This document shows positions 4,375 through 8,066 of a DNA stretch of 8,066 bases, in pieces; positions within the stretch are counted from its first letter, which is position 1, and every line of letters begins with the position of its first letter. A program made the position numbers and the translations under genes. A model generated the notes under the pieces. The model made no database searches, was not told the DNA's origin, and saw only the letters and a program-made list of their open reading frames with translations. The DNA lies in the NCBI GenBank assembly GCA_003542955.1, contig DPJP01000361.1, forward strand, positions 1 to 8,066. Reading direction: 5' to 3'. Source of the stretch: Armatimonadota bacterium (GTDB taxonomy: Bacteria > Armatimonadota > Zipacnadia > Zipacnadales > UBA11051).

Positions 4375-6990
4375 GTGGCAACACAGAGACGCGGCAAGAC
4401 TGAAGCCAAGGACACAGCAGCACTCCAGAACGACCTCATCGCCGTAGGGCTCGCGACCTTCGGTGCGCTGGTGCTTGCCGCGCTGTTGTCGTATGTGTGG
4501 GATTCGGGCGGCGTCCTCTCCTCCGCCATTGCCCGGGCGCTGTTTCAGACGCTGGGTATCGGCGCCTACGGCGTCCCTGTTGTGAGCTTCATCCTCGCCG
4601 TGGTCTACAGCATCGATCGCGACCCCATTGCCGCGCCGCGTCTGCTCTCGGGACTGGGCCTGCTCTTTGTCACGATTCTGATTACGCTCCACCTTGTTGT
4701 ACCGGAGGAGTCGATCTTCGAGCCCGACATGCTCGAGACGCACGGCGGCTACGTCGGCGGGCTGGGAGCCTGGGCGTTGCGCGTGGTGCTGGGGCCGCTG
4801 CCCTCCTATGTGCTGCTTGTGGGGGCTGCGGCGATCGCGCTGGTGCTCCTGACCCGGCTGCGACTTGCCCAGATGTTCGAGAGCACCACCGATGCGGCGC
4901 GCACGGGCCTGAAGGCCGCCAGGAGGAGCGTACGCACGGTCGTCAGTCGCAACGGCAACGGCAGCGCGGCCGAGTCGGGGAAGACCCGCACGCGTGCGCG
5001 CCGCGAGCGTAGCGGTCCCGGCGTGGACCTCGACGAACCCGGCGAGCGGCGCAGGGCCGACGCACAGGCCCCGCCCGCACCCGACCCGCACTGCAAGTTC
5101 CCTGATCTGGCTGAGTTCACCGCGCTCCAGTCCGCCGATCCGGAGCCGGACGAGGAGCCTCACCTACAGCCCTCCCGGCCGGCGGTCGAGGAACTCGAGA
5201 CGCGCTCCGGCCCGGCCAAGCCCAAGACCTCCGTCGACATCCCAATGACCTCGACGCACACGTCGATGCTCACCGACGCCATGCGCTTCAAGGTGCCGCC
5301 CCCCTCCGTACTCACCGAGTTCCCGGAGGAGGCCGAGACCGAGAAGCAGCGGGATGAGGCGCGCGAGCGGCAGATGGTGCTCGAGGACACCCTGCGCAGC
5401 TTCGGCATTCAGGCAACCGTCACCAAGTACCTGCGCGGGCCGGTCATCACCCGCTATGAGGTGGAGTTGGAGCGCGGCGTGCGGGTCAACCAGGTTACAC
5501 GCCTGGCCGACAACATCGCGATGGCGCTCGCAGCCACCGATGTTCGCATGGAGGCGCCGATTCCGGGCAAGTCGGCCATCGGCATCGAGGTGCCCAACAA
5601 GGAGCAGTCGATCGTCGGCCTCCAGGGCATCGTCGCCTCACAGGAGTTCATCAGCCACCCATCGAGTCTGGCTATCGCGCTCGGGCGCGATATCTCCGGC
5701 AGACCGGTGGTTGCCGACCTCGTCGACATGCCGCACCTGCTTGTGGCCGGGGCGACCAACTCGGGCAAGAGCGTCTGCCTGCACACGATCATCCTGAGCT
5801 TTCTGATGCGTGCCAAGCCGCACGAGGTGCGCTTCATCATGGTCGACCCCAAGCGCGTCGAGTTGAGCCGCTATGACGGCATCCCGCACCTGATGGCGCC
5901 GGTGGTGCACAGCGTCTCGGCCGCCTGCGACGTGATGAAGAAGGCAATCCGGGAGATGGAGAAGCGCTACGATCAGCTGGCCAAGGTCAGCGCCGCCACC
6001 ATCGACGAATACAACTTCTTCACGGCCGGCGCCCGCGCCGTCGCCGACGAGAGCACGATCACCGAAGCATTCCTCGAGAAGAAGCTGGGCATCGATGACC
6101 GGCGTGCGCGGCGGCTGATGGACATGCTCGAGTACGGGGAGGTCATCGAGCAGCCCGACACGATCGGCGGCCCCTCGAAGGTCATCATCAACCGCGAGGA
6201 CGAGCGCTGCCTGCCTATGCCCCGTGTGGTCATCGTTGTCGACGAGTTGGCCGACCTGATGATGCAGGCGCGGGTCGAGTTCGAGTTCTCGATCTGCCGC
6301 ATCGCCCAGCTCGCGCGCGCGACGGGTATCCACCTGGTCATCGCCACCCAGCGGCCGTCTGTCAAGATCCTCACGGGCAACATCAAGGCCAATATCCCCT
6401 CGCGCGTGGCGCTGGCGGTTGCCTCGCAGGTCGATTCACGCGTCATTCTCGATGGCCCCGGCGCCGACAGGCTCATCGGCCGCGGCGATATGCTCTTCGC
6501 CCCGCTCGATGCGCCCAAACCACACCGGCTGCAGGGCTCGTTCGTCGCGCGAGAGGATATCGAGCGCGTGGCGGAGTTCTACCGCGAGCAGGGCGAACCG
6601 ACCTTCACGATCATCCCGCAGGAGGCGCCGGAGGGCGACGAAGAGGACTCCGGGGCCGATCTGGACGTCTCAGACGACCTGTACGCCGCCGCCGTCCGCT
6701 ACGTCGTGGCCGAGCAACAGGCCTCCGTCTCGATGCTGCAGCGCCGCTTCAACATCGGCTACGCGCGGGCGGGACGCCTCATCGACAGCATGGAGCAGCG
6801 CGGTGTCGTCGGCCCGCATGAGGGGCCCAAGCCGCGCATCGTGCTCATCGCACCGGGCTTCGCGACCGCCGCCTCCGACGGCGACATCTTCGACGACGGC
6901 GTACCGCGCGGCTTCGAGAAGGACTTCAGCGACGATGAGATAGAGCCCGCGGATGACCATTCGCCCGAGGCGGGAGAGGAGACGGCGTGA
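4375..6990 (+). CDS. ftsK: FtsK/SpoIIIE-family DNA translocase with an extra winged-helix-like insertion in the motor
   Basis: This 871-residue septal DNA pump moves chromosome ends through the closing septum. The N-terminus has about four membrane segments (21-40, 58-79, 91-109, 146-160), then a Pro/Glu/Arg-rich linker to about 335. The motor's alpha subdomain begins at LEDTLRSFGI (336) and includes LRGPVITRYEVEL. The RecA-like beta subdomain has Walker A GATNSGKS (459-466), MVDPKRVELSRYDGIPHL, Walker B VVIVVDE (Asp623, Glu624), ATQRPSVKILTGNIKANIPSR and GRGDMLF. The C-terminal gamma winged helix (about 765-826, core MLQRRFNIGYARAGRLID) would read KOPS-like polarity signals. An acidic tail follows. 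Oddly, about 65 extra residues (548-612) lie between IDEYN and Walker B and resemble gamma. GTG 4375 is chosen because GGAGG sits nine bases upstream; the frame stays open to GTG 4309 but without an RBS. It has its own promoter. Confidence 0.94.
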   Translation: MATQRRGKTEAKDTAALQNDLIAVGLATFGALVLAALLSYVWDSGGVLSSAIARALFQTLGIGAYGVPVVSFILAVVYSIDRDPIAAPRLLSGLGLLFVTILITLHLVVPEESIFEPDMLETHGGYVGGLGAWALRVVLGPLPSYVLLVGAAAIALVLLTRLRLAQMFESTTDAARTGLKAARRSVRTVVSRNGNGSAAESGKTRTRARRERSGPGVDLDEPGERRRADAQAPPAPDPHCKFPDLAEFTALQSADPEPDEEPHLQPSRPAVEELETRSGPAKPKTSVDIPMTSTHTSMLTDAMRFKVPPPSVLTEFPEEAETEKQRDEARERQMVLEDTLRSFGIQATVTKYLRGPVITRYEVELERGVRVNQVTRLADNIAMALAATDVRMEAPIPGKSAIGIEVPNKEQSIVGLQGIVASQEFISHPSSLAIALGRDISGRPVVADLVDMPHLLVAGATNSGKSVCLHTIILSFLMRAKPHEVRFIMVDPKRVELSRYDGIPHLMAPVVHSVSAACDVMKKAIREMEKRYDQLAKVSAATIDEYNFFTAGARAVADESTITEAFLEKKLGIDDRRARRLMDMLEYGEVIEQPDTIGGPSKVIINREDERCLPMPRVVIVVDELADLMMQARVEFEFSICRIAQLARATGIHLVIATQRPSVKILTGNIKANIPSRVALAVASQVDSRVILDGPGADRLIGRGDMLFAPLDAPKPHRLQGSFVAREDIERVAEFYREQGEPTFTIIPQEAPEGDEEDSGADLDVSDDLYAAAVRYVVAEQQASVSMLQRRFNIGYARAGRLIDSMEQRGVVGPHEGPKPRIVLIAPGFATAASDGDIFDDGVPRGFEKDFSDDEIEPADDHSPEAGEETA
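6016..6210 (+). other. Gamma-like winged-helix insertion inside the FtsK motor domain
   Basis: Residues 548-612 of FtsK replace the short loop that normally joins the helix ending IDEYN to the Walker B strand. The core FLEKKLGIDDRRARRLMDML, continuing to EYGEVIEQP and GGPSKVII, lines up with this protein's own C-terminal gamma domain, core MLQRRFNIGYARAGRLIDSM, then GVVGPHEGPKPRIVLI. In the ungapped core, Leu, Ile, Arg, Ala, Arg, Leu, Asp and Glu are identical at matched positions, with many conservative changes. The reading frame and base composition are continuous with the flanks, so this is not a sequencing frameshift. Homology to gamma is inferred by eye. Confidence 0.65.
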
Positions 6991-7040
6991 GCGGCCTGCC
7001 CCGGCTTCCACAATTGCCTGACAAAACTGACGTCAACTGC

Positions 7041-7074
7041 CGCAGCATCTGACGCAGCATCGATACGCAGCTTC
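7041..7074. repeat. Three short direct repeats upstream of the methyltransferase gene
   Basis: CGCAGCATC occurs at 7041-7049 and 7053-7061, and CGCAGCTTC (one mismatch) at 7066-7074. The starts are 12 and 13 bases apart, a little over one helical turn. The array ends 25 bases before the methyltransferase ATG, a position where a regulator could bind. No clear sigma70 promoter is visible in 6991-7099, so the operator idea is only suggestive. Confidence 0.4.
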
Positions 7075-7099
7075 CATCACAGCAGGAGTTGAAGCGACC

Positions 7100-8011
7100 A
7101 TGGCAGTTCAGATTGACAAGGGGACCTCGGCCCGGTCACGAACCCGCGTCCGCAAGAACACCCTCAACGACCTCTCCGGCCGCCAGTGGATCAAGCGCAC
7201 CAAATCGTGGCTCGTATGCGACTCCCGCAGATATCACCGCAATCGCGACACGGAGCTTCACCCCGCCCGCTACCCCGAGGAGCTTGTCATCGAGTTCGTC
7301 GAGTTCTTCACCAAGGCCGATCAGTGGGTCCTGGACCCCTTTGCCGGCACCGCCGCCACGTTGGTCGGCGCCCATGAGACGGGGCGCAGGTCAGTCGGGA
7401 TCGAGCTGAGCGCCAACTACGCCGAAATGTCGCGCCTGCGCCTGCGCGAGATCGGCGCCGCCGACGCCCACGTGCTCGTCGGCGATGCCCGCGAAGTGGC
7501 CTCTGAGCGCTTCTGGGCCCGTGAACTGGGTACGCGCGCCGGTTGTCCGAGTCTCGGCCCGGAGGGTCTGCCGCAGTTTGACTTCCTGATGACCTCTCCC
7601 CCATACTGGAACATGCTCCGCAAGAGCCGTGGCGGGGTCGAATCGACGCACAAGCAGCGTGCCGCCGGCGGGCTGGACACCGTCTACTCCGATGACCACA
7701 GCGACCTGGGCAACCTCCCCGACTATGACGAGTTCATCGAGGCGCTGGGGGCGATCTTCGACAACTGCTACCGCGTGCTGCGCGACCGGGCATACATGGT
7801 GGTTGTGGTGCAGAACGTGCGGGTGCCGGAGGGCGAGGTCAGGCCGCTGGCGTGGGACCTGCAGCGCCGCATCAGCCGCACATTCAGCTTCCAGGGCGAG
7901 CGCATCTGGTGCCAGGACTCGAAGAAGCTCGGCATCTGGGGCTACCCGACGGTCTTCGTGCCCAACTACCACCATCACTACTGCCTGATCTTCCGGAAGC
8001 GTCAGGGCTGA
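7100..8011 (+). CDS. Orphan site-specific DNA methyltransferase (N4-cytosine or N6-adenine type)
   Basis: This 303-residue SAM-dependent DNA amino-methyltransferase has its motifs in the order X, I, II, III, IV: X-like HPARYPEELVIEFVEFF (54-70), SAM-binding motif I VLDPFAGTAAT (77-87), acidic GIEL (100-103), VLVGDARE (125-132), and catalytic motif IV TSPPYW (165-170). Ser/Thr-Pro-Pro-Tyr is typical of N4-cytosine enzymes, but this family also contains N6-adenine enzymes, so the base is unsettled. The N-terminal NTLNDLSGRQWIKRTKSW (20-37) and C-terminal GYPTVFVPN with HYCLIFRK match a widespread family of stand-alone methylases as I remember it. No restriction enzyme or specificity subunit lies in the window, so it looks orphan. 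AGGAG (7084-7088) is eleven bases before the ATG. It lies 109 bases after ftsK and may be transcribed with it or alone. Confidence 0.87.
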   Translation: MAVQIDKGTSARSRTRVRKNTLNDLSGRQWIKRTKSWLVCDSRRYHRNRDTELHPARYPEELVIEFVEFFTKADQWVLDPFAGTAATLVGAHETGRRSVGIELSANYAEMSRLRLREIGAADAHVLVGDAREVASERFWARELGTRAGCPSLGPEGLPQFDFLMTSPPYWNMLRKSRGGVESTHKQRAAGGLDTVYSDDHSDLGNLPDYDEFIEALGAIFDNCYRVLRDRAYMVVVVQNVRVPEGEVRPLAWDLQRRISRTFSFQGERIWCQDSKKLGIWGYPTVFVPNYHHHYCLIFRKRQG

Positions 8012-8066
8012 GACGTATACGCGCTAACTTTGGGCATTCGGCGAGGCGTTTGGTCGTTGTGGAGGG
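8012..8066. other. Window-end intergenic stretch, nothing recognised
   Basis: No gene or terminator is visible in these 55 bases. The final GGAGGG (8061-8066) could be the ribosome binding site of a gene starting just past the window, but this cannot be tested here. Confidence 0.3.

Noticed and set aside
4290..4403. A 37-codon upstream ORF overlapping the start of ftsK
   Set aside because: It has no ribosome binding site, and an open frame of this length is expected by chance at this GC content.
4306..5163. A 285-codon minus-strand open frame opposite the ftsK N-terminus
   Set aside because: The + strand encodes recognisable FtsK membrane segments, and the antisense product is Arg/Gly-rich with no motif. 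The frame also runs across the ftsK leader and start.
449..6131. CTCGAG occurs at least 16 times in the window, well above chance
   Set aside because: Nearly all copies are Leu-Glu codon pairs (CTC GAG) in coding frame, several in the coiled coil. Codon preference explains it without a site-specific role.
7028..7035. Palindrome TGACGTCA before the methyltransferase gene
   Set aside because: It is a single 8-base palindrome with no extended symmetry and no promoter nearby, so it is not reported as an operator.
1..8066. Search by eye for CRISPR arrays, tRNA or rRNA genes, insertion sequences and attachment sites
   Set aside because: No regularly spaced repeats, tRNA-like folds, transposase genes or terminal inverted repeats were found.

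Overview
The window is a GC-rich, densely coded stretch of bacterial chromosome with every gene on the + strand. It suggests a diderm (LPS- or outer-membrane-bearing) bacterium from a deep lineage. The evidence is an Lpt lipopolysaccharide-export gene set with a single LptF/LptG-type permease, linked to a DUF3084 membrane coiled-coil protein and a RuvC/YqgF-like nuclease whose sequence (DPGRDKCG near the start, PPRPVDDY near the end) resembles proteins I know from cyanobacteria. A cyanobacterial relative or a group such as Armatimonadota or Deinococcota fits. This is inference from remembered families, not a search, and the phylum is not fixed.

Layout. 1-118 is the C-terminal end of a probable LptA/OstA-like protein. 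146-865 is lptB, the export ATPase. 934-2022 is an LptF/LptG permease. 2153-3739 is a DUF3084 protein (two N-terminal membrane segments, about 215 residues of coiled coil, a globular C-terminal domain). 3729-4148 is an RNase H-fold RuvC/YqgF-like protein that overlaps the DUF3084 gene by 11 bases. A GC-rich hairpin covers the stop codon of this last gene and may end or attenuate the operon.

An AT-richer intergenic stretch follows, with a good sigma70-type promoter (TTGTAA, 17 bases, TATAAT), an inverted repeat near the predicted transcript start and a strong Shine-Dalgarno sequence. These drive an ftsK/spoIIIE-type DNA translocase, best started at the GTG at 4375 (871 residues). An orphan DNA methyltransferase (7100-8011) lies downstream, behind three short direct repeats. 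The last 55 bases hold no recognisable gene.

How the genes fit together. LptB and LptF/G would form the inner-membrane machine that extracts LPS and passes it to the periplasmic bridge, of which the upstream LptA-like protein would be part. The DUF3084 and RuvC-like pair travels with this operon, but its role is not known to me. FtsK handles chromosome segregation at division and appears to be a separate transcription unit.

The most unusual signal is inside FtsK. About 65 extra residues sit in the motor domain just before Walker B, and they look like a second copy of the winged-helix gamma domain that FtsK normally carries only at its C-terminus.
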